This document shows, piece by piece, positions 40,754-49,036 of a DNA stretch of 64,000 nt. The stretch spans positions 1,022,501 through 1,086,500 of the forward strand of contig NZ_CP009286.1 in the NCBI RefSeq assembly GCF_000758685.1. The letters are read 5' to 3'. The notes beneath the pieces are model-generated. The model was not told the DNA's origin and searched no databases. It worked only from the letters and a program-made list of their open reading frames with translations. A program made the translations under genes and the position numbers. This DNA comes from Paenibacillus stellifer (GTDB lineage Bacteria; Bacillota; Bacilli; Paenibacillales; Paenibacillaceae). Within the stretch, counting starts at the first letter, position 1, and each line of letters opens with the position of its first letter.

Positions 40754-41290
40754 ATGACCGAAAGCAATAAATATACAGCAGTGACGGGTAAGTATACAAG
40801 GAATGGAATGCCTAACGGATTTACAACGATAACTCCATTCATCGTATTGAAGAATCCTGCTGAAGCAATAGAATTCTATAAGGCTGTTTTTAATGCAAGA
40901 GTTAGGGATATTACTGAATTTGTTGATGATAGCGGCAATCCAATCATTGTTCATGCTGAATTGGATTTCGGAAATGGCATTTTGCAGCTGGGAGCAGCGA
41001 ATCCGTCGTATAAATTGGTCTTGCCGCCGACTGAGGACAATGCCTGTTATTCTTTGGCTATTTACGTTGAGAATGTTGATCAGGTATTTGAAAATGCAGT
41101 GGCAAGAGGGGCAAAAGTGAGAGAGCCGGTTAGCAACTTTGTGTCAGGTGATAGATACGCAAGTATTTTGGACCCTTTTGGAGTGAGATGGTCATTAATG
41201 ACCCGGGTTGAGGATTTATCGGAAGAAGAAAGCAGTCAGAGAGTAAGAGAGTGGGCCAAGGGTTTAAGCGCGGCGGAACAATCACAGTAA
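40754..41290 (+). CDS. VOC-family protein (glyoxalase/PhnB-like)
   Basis: 178 aa. Two beta-alpha-beta-beta-beta modules: ITPFIVLKNPAEAIEFYKAV ... IIVHAELDFGNGILQLG, then SLAIYVENVDQVFENAVARG ... YASILDPFGVRWSLMTRVED, the last being the PhnB/glyoxalase ending. His and Glu metal ligands are plausible, but the specific reaction is not readable. AAGGAGAG precedes ATG 40754. Behind the DJ-1 gene, likely one transcript. Confidence 0.88.
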   Translation: MTESNKYTAVTGKYTRNGMPNGFTTITPFIVLKNPAEAIEFYKAVFNARVRDITEFVDDSGNPIIVHAELDFGNGILQLGAANPSYKLVLPPTEDNACYSLAIYVENVDQVFENAVARGAKVREPVSNFVSGDRYASILDPFGVRWSLMTRVEDLSEEESSQRVREWAKGLSAAEQSQ

Positions 41291-41376
41291 GCTGAATTCC
41301 TTCGACTTCTGTATGTCTTGCAAATAATCATGTTAAAATAATAACAGCATGAAGGCAGAAGAAGGAGTGATCAGCT

Positions 41377-42081
41377 ATGAATCTGGAAATGGTCATGCAG
41401 GAGCTTGAGGCTCTCAGCAAGGAACGGACCAAGAAAATTTACATCTCCAACGGCGCCCATGAACCACTCTTTGGCGTGGCTACCGGTCAAATGAAGCCCA
41501 TCGCCAAGAGGATCAAGAAAGATCAGCTGTTGGCTGAGCAGCTATACCGCACGGGAAACTATGACGCTATGTATTTTGCAGGTGTAATTGCAGATCCGGA
41601 GGCTATGACCGAAGCGGATTTCGAGCGATGGATAGATGCGGCCTATTTTTATATGCTGTCCGATTTTGTGGTTGCCGTAACTTTGTCAGAGACCGATATT
41701 GCCCAAGAAGTTGCCGATAAATGGATCGCAAGCGGCGAAGAGCTGCGGATGTCAGCCGGCTGGAGCTGTTATTGCTGGCTTCTGGGGAATCGCCCGGACA
41801 ATGAATTCTCCTTAAGCAAAATAGCCGATATGCTTGAACTTGCAGAACGAACGATTCATGAGTCTCCCGAACGGACGAAGTATGCGATGAATAATTTTAT
41901 ATATACAGTTGCGGTATCCTATTTGCCGCTCCATGATAAGGCGGTCGAGACCGCCAAGACAGTAGGCCCGGTAGAAATCCAGGGAGGGAAGAAAAGCAGT
42001 TTCCTGAATGCGTCCGATAATATTCGAAAGGCCGTTGATAGAGGGCAGCTTGGGTTCAAACGCAAACATGTAAGGTGTTAA
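41377..42081 (+). CDS. DNA alkylation repair protein (AlkD-like)
   Basis: 234 aa, all-helical HEAT-repeat protein of the AlkC/AlkD superfamily that removes bulky or positively charged alkylated bases. Visible family parts are GVATGQMKPIAKRIKKDQLL, LAEQLYRTGNYDAMYFAGVI, DAAYFYMLSDFVVA and YAMNNFIYTVAVSYLPL; the conserved Trp and Asp positions of AlkD were not all checked. GAAGGAGTG precedes the ATG. It stands alone between the VOC gene and a broken sensor gene. Confidence 0.88.
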   Translation: MNLEMVMQELEALSKERTKKIYISNGAHEPLFGVATGQMKPIAKRIKKDQLLAEQLYRTGNYDAMYFAGVIADPEAMTEADFERWIDAAYFYMLSDFVVAVTLSETDIAQEVADKWIASGEELRMSAGWSCYCWLLGNRPDNEFSLSKIADMLELAERTIHESPERTKYAMNNFIYTVAVSYLPLHDKAVETAKTVGPVEIQGGKKSSFLNASDNIRKAVDRGQLGFKRKHVRC

Positions 42082-42213
42082 AAGTTTGATTGAAGACGGT
42101 GCGCCGAATGTATGCCAGTGCCGCATGACTTGATGCCTGAACATAAGAAGATCGCCATTATCCTTGCCAAGCGGGCAGGATGATAGAGGCGATCTTTTTC
42201 GATTACCTGAACA

Positions 42214-42652
42214 TTGATTGTTCCAGTTATTCCAAGTGTTTTATATTGGCCCTTAACGATTCTGCCCTTGTATGTGCTGATAACCGGGACTTCTGTTGTC
42301 GTAACGATGGTGACGATAGTTCGTTCGTCCGTGAAGCAGCTTCAGGATAATTTGTTATTGCTCCTGTCCCTTGTCGCGTTCGCGAGCAACTTCATGTGGT
42401 GGGGCATCTTCTTGATAACGGGAATCAAAACCGTCTATTATCCGTTCGATCTCATTGTATCGACGGGCTGCCTGGCATCCGTCTGGTTCGGACGTTATTT
42501 CCAGAAGCCAGCCCGAAGACATCGAGAACGGATTTCGAGCAGGTGCGAATGATTATGAGATGAAGCCGGTGGACGCGTTGGAATTAAGATCGCGAGTCCG
42601 GGCCGCGGGACTACCGTATCGTTTGTCGTATATACCAACAGCTAAAACATAG
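42214..42652 (+). pseudogene. Collapsed hybrid sensor kinase: membrane part fused to receiver-domain end
   Basis: The first part (LPLYVLITGTSVVVTMVTIV, LLLLSLVAFASNFMWWGIFL, VYYPFDLIVSTGCLASVWFG) is a set of membrane helices as in the sensor region of membrane histidine kinases. At about 42505 the frame changes and reads EDIENGFRAGANDYEMKPVD, ALELRSRVRA, the C-terminal end of a response-regulator receiver domain with the conserved Lys (MKP). The whole HisKA and ATPase region is deleted. Confidence 0.7.
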
Positions 42653-42696
42653 CTTACATGCCTGAGAGGCGAGGCGAGACTAGGCCGCATTAGAAA

Positions 42697-44193
42697 TCAT
42701 TTAGCGGACGTAGCTGTGTGCTGCCGATACCACTCATTGGCTTCCTGCAGCACCTCAGTTCCGCCGGTGGCCATAAACTCCTTGACGAAATCGTCGAACT
42801 TCTCCAAAGGCTGCTCGCCGGTGATGAAGGCGATATAGGCTTTGTCTCTCAGCTTGACGAGCTCGGGTCCATTCTTGACCAGAGAGGGAGTCGCGACCTC
42901 CAGGGCATTGTAGATGCCGTCCCGGTCGAGCCCCAGAGTCGATGCCCACTGCTCTCTGCGTTCTTCAGGCATCAAGGGCACGGTCATGCCGAGATCCGCG
43001 CCGATTGTATCCGGATAGCTGAACATTTTGTCATAAGGAGGCAGCAGGATAACATCCTTCTTCGACGGCTCCGCCCATATCCAGTGCTTCCCCTGAACCC
43101 CGTACTTCATGGAAGCTTCTTCATCCAGGTTAGGATTGGCGCTAACGTAATCAAGGATCTGCAGGATCGTCTCCAGCTTGCCCGGCTCTTTGGCGGCGTT
43201 CGCGCCGATCGCAGTGAAGCTCATCAGCATATCATAGGCTTTGGAGCCTCGCAGTCCCTCTGGTCCGGCGAAAGGCCGTCCGAACTCAACCCGGGCGTCC
43301 GGATTCTTGGCGGTTAATTCCTTCACATTAAAGGTGGCCTCTACCGGAGTCTCTTTGCTCTTCCTAGTGCTATCGTAAGTCCATGCAGTGTAATCCCCAT
43401 CCTGAATCCAGTGATAATAATTGCCCATGGAGGTCATACCGATTCTTCCATTTATAAAGGAATGGGACAAATGCTTGTACCCGCCTTTATTCTCCCCGGT
43501 AACGAACTCCGGATCGATGACCCCATCCCGGTACCACTTGCGAAGATATTGCAGAGCTTTCTTCATTTCCGGCTGCAGCGCGCCGATAACCAGATTCTCG
43601 TCCTTCATCCCGAAGTAGAGCTGGTCGTCGAAGACGATCTGCCCGAATGCGCCGAAGACAACATTCATTCCTTCAAGAGATAAGCCATACGTATCTTTGA
43701 TGCCGTTGCCGTCGGGATCATCATTGGCGAAGGCGTAGATGACTTTTTCAAAATCGGCCAGCGTCTGCGGCACTTGAAGACCGAGCTTATCCAGCCAGTC
43801 CATCCGATAGACGACCGGAATGCGATAAATATTGGTGGGATTGACAACCGGAATGCCGTAGTACTTCACGTCGATTTTGCCGTAATCCACATAGGCGGGC
43901 TCGTTCTCTCTAATGGCTGCCATAATATGGGGGGCGTACTTATTCAGCATGTCCTCGGGAACTTCGGATAGCAGGCCCTGCTGTTGATATTTCAGAAGAT
44001 CCTGCGGCTGTCTGACCCGGAACAGATCGGGGATGACTCCCTGCGCCAGCTTCAGGTCCAGAAGCGATTCATATTTATTGTTCTCCAGATTCCAGACGTT
44101 AAGGTCAACGTTAAACTTATCCTCCAAATACCGCACCATCACCGCATCCTCCGGCACTGGCAGGTTCTGATGATACACGACAATCACCAGCAT
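42697..44193 (-). CDS. ABC extracellular solute-binding protein, N-terminally truncated
   Basis: About 498 aa of a family 1 solute-binding protein of the large Paenibacillus LipO/sugar type: YHQNLPVPEDAVMVRYLEDK, KYESLLDLKLAQGVIPDLFR, PVVYRMDWLDKLGLQVPQTL, DDPDGNGIKDTYGLSLEG and the DxDGNG calcium-like loop. The normal signal peptide with lipobox Cys is absent; the frame instead runs upstream into antisense of the neighbouring gene. ATG 44193 is the first Met near the true sequence, but has no ribosome site. Probably not expressed. Confidence 0.75.
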   Translation of the reverse strand: MLVIVVYHQNLPVPEDAVMVRYLEDKFNVDLNVWNLENNKYESLLDLKLAQGVIPDLFRVRQPQDLLKYQQQGLLSEVPEDMLNKYAPHIMAAIRENEPAYVDYGKIDVKYYGIPVVNPTNIYRIPVVYRMDWLDKLGLQVPQTLADFEKVIYAFANDDPDGNGIKDTYGLSLEGMNVVFGAFGQIVFDDQLYFGMKDENLVIGALQPEMKKALQYLRKWYRDGVIDPEFVTGENKGGYKHLSHSFINGRIGMTSMGNYYHWIQDGDYTAWTYDSTRKSKETPVEATFNVKELTAKNPDARVEFGRPFAGPEGLRGSKAYDMLMSFTAIGANAAKEPGKLETILQILDYVSANPNLDEEASMKYGVQGKHWIWAEPSKKDVILLPPYDKMFSYPDTIGADLGMTVPLMPEERREQWASTLGLDRDGIYNALEVATPSLVKNGPELVKLRDKAYIAFITGEQPLEKFDDFVKEFMATGGTEVLQEANEWYRQHTATSAK

Positions 44194-44275
44194 TCCGGCT
44201 GACGCCACCACAGTCAAGTACAACGATGGCAATGGCGAGAACAAAGGCGGCGATTCGAATTCCGAGCTGGGCAAA

Positions 44276-46327
44276 ATGGTGGACCTGATCGGAAAAGTCC
44301 GGGGCAACTATGCCTCAACGACTCCGGCCAAAAATTATTACAACTATATGCGTCCGTTCCGCTGGCTGGATACCTCTGTTATTGTGCCTGCTCTGGTTCC
44401 TGCAATCAGCACTACTCCTGAGACGGACGGCGGCTTCCCGAGCGGACATACGAATGCTTCGTATCTCGCTGCGCTGTCTCTTGCCTATGCAGTGCCCGAA
44501 CGCTTCCAGGAGCTGCTGACCCGGGCTTCGGAAATGGGGAACAACCGGATCGTAGCCGGTATGCATTCGCCTCTTGATGTCATGGGCGGACGGGTCATGG
44601 CAACCGCTCTGGCCGCAGCAACCCTGGCTGATCCGGATAACGCACAGCTTAAGCAGGACGCATATAACCAGGCCCATGATGTCCTGCTGAAGCAGACCGG
44701 TACGGCGGAAGACCGTTTCAGCGATTATCAAAAGAATAAAGCGCAATATGTCCAGCGGCTGACTTACGGATTCCCGCAGATCAATTCTACGGCTAAGCCT
44801 ATGGCTGTCCCTAAGGGCGCCGAAGTTCTGCTGGAGACCCGGCAGCCGTATTTGAGCGCCGAACAGCGCCGTGCGGTTCTGGCTACGACCGGGCTTCCGT
44901 CCGGCTACCCGCTGCTGGATGACCCGGAAGGATGGGGACGGCTGAATCTGTTTGCCGCAGCGGACGGCTATGGCGCATTTGGCAGCGATGTAACGGTGAC
45001 GATGGATGCCGGCAAAGGCGGCTTTAACGCGTCGGACCGCTGGCGGAACGACATCTCCGGCACCGGCAAGCTGACGAAGGAAGGCACCGGCACCCTGAAG
45101 CTCCAGGGCAGCAACACGTATTCCGGCGGCACCGCGGTGGGCGGCGGCACACTTGAAGGCGACTCGGCAACAGCTTTCGGAAGCGGCGATGTGGTGAATA
45201 CCGGCGGCTCCGTAGTAGAGAATGTGTATGGCAAAATGACCATTGGCGGCAGCTTCACGCAGTCTCCGAGCGGAACGCTGGAGCTTAACCTTACCGGCGC
45301 CAATGACGTGCTTGAAATTAAAGGCGCTGTGAATCCGAACGGGAAGCTGCATGTGAATTTTGCCAATAACTATGTGCCCGGCACCGGTCTGCTTCCGCTT
45401 GTGACCTATGGCGCCAATCAGCTGAGCGGGGCGTTCGCCTCTGTCCAGGTTGACGGGCTGCCGAGCAAGTACAGCACCCAGGTGATCTATCAGAACAATC
45501 AGATCGTACTGTCCATCACCGACACGACAAGCACTGGCGGCAATTCAAACACAGGCGGTTCAAGTAATTCAAGCGGTTCGAGCTCTTCCACAGGCGGAAC
45601 ATCAAGCGGCAGCACGACTCCTACGGCTGCGACTTTAGCGGCTCCAACCGAACAGCAGGGCCAGCAAGAGCCGGCGGCCGGAGTGAATCCGTTCCAATCG
45701 AATGTAGTCAGCCGGGAAACGGTTCTGAAGACGGTCAGCGACTCGATTGCCGCAACGAAGAACGTGAACAGAACGTTCAGCGATACCGCCAGTCATTGGG
45801 GCGGCAGTATGATTGCGGCAGCCGTGAAGCTGCGGATTGTCGACGGCTATAAGGACGGTACGTTCCGTCCGGATGCGCCTGTTACCAGAGCGGAATTTGC
45901 AGCCATGATCGCCCGTGCCTTCGGCCTGACCGAAAGCGCCGGTTCGGCTGCATTCCAGGATACACGCTCGAACTGGGCCGCCGGTTATATAGGCGCACTG
46001 GCGGACAAGGGGGTTCTGTCCGGCTATGGCGACGGCAGCTTTAAGCCGAATGCGGCAATCTCCCGTGCCGAGATGGTGGCGATTATCGGACGCGTGTTGA
46101 ATCTTGGCGTGATTTCGGAGGGCGCACCAGCCGGCTTCACCGATGTGGGCAGCGGGTACTGGTCTGCGGATGCGATCAAGCAGGCATCGTCGGCCAAGCT
46201 GATTCAAGGGGTATCTTCCTCTGCATTCGCTCCCCAGAATAAGGCGACCCGCGCTGAAGCCGTGACGCTCATTATCCGTGCTCTGGAGAGCGACAGCCAG
46301 GTCAAGGAGTTAATCGCAGGATTGTAA
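44276..46327 (+). CDS. PAP2-family acid phosphatase with SLH anchors, N-terminally truncated
   Basis: 683 aa. A class A acid phosphatase/PAP2 domain with all three motifs: K-x6-RP (KNYYNYMRP), GGFPSGHT and RIVAGMHSPLD. Then an autotransporter-type beta repeat (GTGTLKLQGSNTYSGGT), a Ser/Gly/Thr linker (about 425-470) and three SLH domains (about 510-675; FSDTASHWGGSMIAAAVKLR, FKPNAAISRAEM, FAPQNKATRAEAVTL) that bind pyruvylated wall polymer. The same frame is open back to 44174 (ADATTVKYNDGNG), but no signal peptide or ribosome site remains. Surface location is therefore lost unless a distant start exists. Confidence 0.82.
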   Translation: MVDLIGKVRGNYASTTPAKNYYNYMRPFRWLDTSVIVPALVPAISTTPETDGGFPSGHTNASYLAALSLAYAVPERFQELLTRASEMGNNRIVAGMHSPLDVMGGRVMATALAAATLADPDNAQLKQDAYNQAHDVLLKQTGTAEDRFSDYQKNKAQYVQRLTYGFPQINSTAKPMAVPKGAEVLLETRQPYLSAEQRRAVLATTGLPSGYPLLDDPEGWGRLNLFAAADGYGAFGSDVTVTMDAGKGGFNASDRWRNDISGTGKLTKEGTGTLKLQGSNTYSGGTAVGGGTLEGDSATAFGSGDVVNTGGSVVENVYGKMTIGGSFTQSPSGTLELNLTGANDVLEIKGAVNPNGKLHVNFANNYVPGTGLLPLVTYGANQLSGAFASVQVDGLPSKYSTQVIYQNNQIVLSITDTTSTGGNSNTGGSSNSSGSSSSTGGTSSGSTTPTAATLAAPTEQQGQQEPAAGVNPFQSNVVSRETVLKTVSDSIAATKNVNRTFSDTASHWGGSMIAAAVKLRIVDGYKDGTFRPDAPVTRAEFAAMIARAFGLTESAGSAAFQDTRSNWAAGYIGALADKGVLSGYGDGSFKPNAAISRAEMVAIIGRVLNLGVISEGAPAGFTDVGSGYWSADAIKQASSAKLIQGVSSSAFAPQNKATRAEAVTLIIRALESDSQVKELIAGL

Positions 46328-46396
46328 GAGCGAATTGAGCGATTGAACATCAGTGTGGGGCTCATCTTTAGGGCGGAGTCTTTCATATTGAGCATA

Positions 46397-46442
46397 AGGG
46401 CGAAATGGTTCTTCGTTAGCGGAGGGCCATTTCGCCTTTTTT
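46397..46442. terminator. Intrinsic terminator downstream of the SLH gene
   Basis: GGCGAAATGG pairs with CCATTTCGCC around an 18-base loop and is followed by TTTTTTAA; AAGGG before it makes it possibly bidirectional. Confidence 0.85.
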
Positions 46443-46542
46443 AATTCAGGTGCCCCGGTGCAAAAGCAGCGCGGTGAACCGTATCATAAGTAGGGGCAAG
46501 TTTCTGCTATAGGAGCTTTTCAAGGTTTATGATAAATCTCCT

Positions 46543-47454
46543 TCATACAGGATAGGTGACCCCGGTTAATTCCTCAGACACTTGCCATAAACGCTCCGCG
46601 AGCAGGCGATCATGTGCAAGGCCGCTGGATTCCACTTGTACCGGGTCGCCTTTGCGCTGACTTTTGCCGGAGGGTCCGAAGTATTCTCCGCCGTGTACAG
46701 TAGGGTCGGTGGCGGCTCTTAGTATCGGTAGGGCGCCCATTTCTGCCGGCTGCGACATGAAATGAGTGATTCGCTTCATCACCCCATTCAGATGATTCTG
46801 CAGATTCGTCACCGACCAGCCGGGGTGCGCACATAATGATAGATTATGAACCCCCTCAGCCTTCCATCGTCTATCCAGCTCATAGGCGAATAGAATATTG
46901 GCAAGCTTGCTCTGGGAATAAGCCTGTTGTTTATCGTAATGGGTGTTCCATTGCAGATCCTGAAAAAATATATTAGCACCCTTCCATACATTCGCCAGAC
47001 TGCTTACAGTCACAACCCTGGCGTATTCAGTCTTTTGGATTAACGGCAGGAGCAGCCCCGTTAGGGCAAAATGGCCCAGATGGTTCACGCCGAATTGCGA
47101 TTCAAACCCATCTTTGGTCAAGCTGTGCGGCGGCATCATCACCCCTGCATTATTGATCAGAATATCGAGCCGACTGTATTTCTCCTGAAACATGCTGCTG
47201 AAGGTTCTGACAGATTCCAAGTCTGCGAGGTCCAACTTCATGGTTGCTACAGTTGATTCAGGAGTTGCGTTGCGTATTTCGAGTGCAGCGGCATGACCCC
47301 GCTCGGTATCTCTTACCGCTAATATTACGGCTGCACCTTTGCTGGCAAGTACTTTCGCTTGCTCCAACCCAAGCCCCGAGTTACCTCCGGTAATGATCAC
47401 AACAGCATGATGCAGATCCTTGATCTGTTCTTTGCTCCATTTAGGATGATTCAT
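46543..47454 (-). CDS. Short-chain dehydrogenase/reductase (retinol-dehydrogenase-like)
   Basis: 303 aa. NAD(P)-binding TGGNSGLG at residues 23-30, DLADLESVRTF, NNAGVMM, catalytic Ser region VVTVSSLAN and Tyr-x3-Lys in YSQSKLANILFA. The ending GGEYFGPSGKSQRKGDPVQV is typical of the retinol-dehydrogenase/WW-oxidoreductase-like subgroup. GGGGGAGGAG precedes ATG 47454. A divergently oriented regulator is not present; the TetR gene upstream is on the same strand and probably controls it. Confidence 0.92.
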   Translation of the reverse strand: MNHPKWSKEQIKDLHHAVVIITGGNSGLGLEQAKVLASKGAAVILAVRDTERGHAAALEIRNATPESTVATMKLDLADLESVRTFSSMFQEKYSRLDILINNAGVMMPPHSLTKDGFESQFGVNHLGHFALTGLLLPLIQKTEYARVVTVSSLANVWKGANIFFQDLQWNTHYDKQQAYSQSKLANILFAYELDRRWKAEGVHNLSLCAHPGWSVTNLQNHLNGVMKRITHFMSQPAEMGALPILRAATDPTVHGGEYFGPSGKSQRKGDPVQVESSGLAHDRLLAERLWQVSEELTGVTYPV

Positions 47455-47553
47455 AGTAATTCTCCTCCCCCTGAAAATAAGTTACCGATGGTACAATAAA
47501 AATAACATACCACTGGTAACTTGTAAAACATAAAAATGGATGCACCAAAAATT

Positions 47554-48216
47554 TTAGGCATCCTTCTGTTTTTTTTGAAGAGAATCATTTATGTGGGCTT
47601 CTATTCCTTGGGTCAGAACGTAGTTGAAGCTGTAGTCGATGTTTAAATGCTGGTAGTCGCCTAATATCTTCTGCAACGGTTCCGTCGGATTGGATAAGGT
47701 CCATAGTGAAGAAGCAATAAGGAAAACATAGTATTGGATATAAAAGCCGTCCTGTATCGTCAAAATCGGGTAGAGGACCGTGAGTTGTTTTGCAAGCTGT
47801 TCCTGTAAGCCGATGTTCGCCGCCTTGAAGCTTCTCAAGGAGGATTCCGAACTATTCTTTTCTAGAGCAATCCCGAGATACGGCATCAGCTTTAGTAGCT
47901 TGGGGTGATTGCGGTATATTCTCACCCATATAAGGCTCACTTCTGTCGGCAGCGGATCACTCCTCAATTCCATTAACGCTTCAATTAGTTGCTTGGTGAA
48001 GTGTTCGTACTCTTGACCATATATGTCCAGAAAAATTTCTTCACGGCTGCTAAAATACCTGTAGATGCTGGGCTTGCTAATCTGAAGCTCTCTAGAAATA
48101 CCATTTAATGTAATGTGGTCGTATTCGGTTTCTTCGAACAGCCTATAGGCTACGTCCAGAATCTCTTGCTTTCTGGATTCGATTTGCTCCGTTGACCGTG
48201 CTCTTTTCCAGTCCAT
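47554..48216 (-). CDS. TetR-family regulator
   Basis: 220 aa. HTH at residues 12-55: IESRKQEILDVAYRLFEETE, YDHITLNGISRELQISKPSI, YRYFSSREEIFLDIYGQEY, then a helical C-terminal domain of the TetR_C type with a hydrophobic core. ATG 48216 with GAGGTGG is chosen over five extra codons. It precedes the SDR gene on the same strand (99-base gap), in which the palindrome-like GTTACCGATGGTA/TACCACTGGTAAC near 47480-47510 may be its operator. Confidence 0.9.
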   Translation of the reverse strand: MDWKRARSTEQIESRKQEILDVAYRLFEETEYDHITLNGISRELQISKPSIYRYFSSREEIFLDIYGQEYEHFTKQLIEALMELRSDPLPTEVSLIWVRIYRNHPKLLKLMPYLGIALEKNSSESSLRSFKAANIGLQEQLAKQLTVLYPILTIQDGFYIQYYVFLIASSLWTLSNPTEPLQKILGDYQHLNIDYSFNYVLTQGIEAHINDSLQKKQKDA

Positions 48217-48441
48217 TGGACCACCTCGCAAGTAATAGTTATATAAAATATAGCATATCTGCCGCTTGGCAGTGATGGAATAGATAATCTGTTTTCTCTA
48301 GTGGTCGGTTTGCCTTCATGCGTGATTTTTACGGAGGGAGGGCTCAGGGGATTGTATTTTTAGTATTGATATTTATTTTATGCATGAAAAAAGTGTATCA
48401 CAAATAAGGCGGAATTTTGGCTGCTGTATCCATTTCTTAAA

Positions 48442-48493
48442 AAAGAAGCAGGAAAACACTTGGACATAACTCTAAGTGTTTTCCTGCTTCTTT
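48442..48493. terminator. Perfect 20-bp bidirectional terminator
   Basis: AAAGAAGCAGGAAAACACTT pairs without mismatch with its inverse at 48474-48493, around a 12-base loop, with T/A-rich flanks on both sides. It serves the merR gene on the minus strand. Confidence 0.85.
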
Positions 48494-48506
48494 CTTTGTT
48501 TGGCAA

Positions 48507-48917
48507 TTATGATTTTTTATTATCCATCATGAATTTTATCGGATCATAACCAGCCTGTGGAGCAGCGAGATAAGAATCATAGAAGGCGATTTTTAAATCA
48601 ACAATATTCAAATTCTTTTTGTAATCATCAATCTGCTTGAGGATTGCCTTACGATGGTCAACCATCAACTCTCTCCTTGCTTGAGCGGTTTCTTCCCCTT
48701 GCATGCATAAATCGATATATTGCTTAATTTCCTTGACTTGCATCCCGGAGTTTTTAAGGCAGCAGATCAGCTTCATCATTTCCAGATCGGCTTCACTAAA
48801 CTGCCGGTTTCTGGTGCTATTTCGAGTGACAAAGGGCAGAAGTCCTTCTTTATCATAAAAGCGGATAGTATGCGCAGAAACGTTGCATGCTGTTGCAACT
48901 TCATTAATGGTATACAT
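48507..48917 (-). CDS. MerR-family regulator of an SDR gene
   Basis: 136 aa. Winged HTH: YTINEVATACNVSAHTIRFY, DKEGLLPFVTRNSTRNRQFS, EADLEMMKLICCLKNSGMQV, KEIKQYIDLCMQG, then a coiled-coil dimerisation helix. The effector region is short (AAPQAGYDPIKFMM). It resembles the aldehyde/stress-sensing MerR subgroup (AdhR-like), although the AdhR-type cysteine was not confirmed. ATG 48917 has AAGGAG at nine bases; TTG 48923 is too close. Divergent from the SDR gene. Confidence 0.92.
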   Translation of the reverse strand: MYTINEVATACNVSAHTIRFYDKEGLLPFVTRNSTRNRQFSEADLEMMKLICCLKNSGMQVKEIKQYIDLCMQGEETAQARRELMVDHRKAILKQIDDYKKNLNIVDLKIAFYDSYLAAPQAGYDPIKFMMDNKKS

Positions 48918-48954
48918 GGCCAAAATCTCCTTAAATTAAGATGGGCAAGCACAT

Positions 48955-48985
48955 TTGACTTAGATAGAACTCTAAGTGCTACCAT
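48955..48985 (+). promoter_or_regulatory. MerR-type promoter with operator in a 19-bp spacer
   Basis: TTGACT (48955-48960) and TACCAT (48980-48985) are 19 bases apart, the stretched spacing that MerR activators correct by DNA distortion. The spacer carries the dyad ACTTAGA-N6-TCTAAGT (48958-48977). It drives the SDR gene at 49037. Confidence 0.8.
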
Positions 48986-49036
48986 GAGTATAAAGTACAA
49001 TCCAAGTTTACACAAATCACATGATAAGGAGCATTG

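Noticed and set aside
44315..45352. 345-codon frame antisense to the PAP2/SLH gene
   Set aside because: Composition shadow; all PAP2 motifs are on the plus strand.
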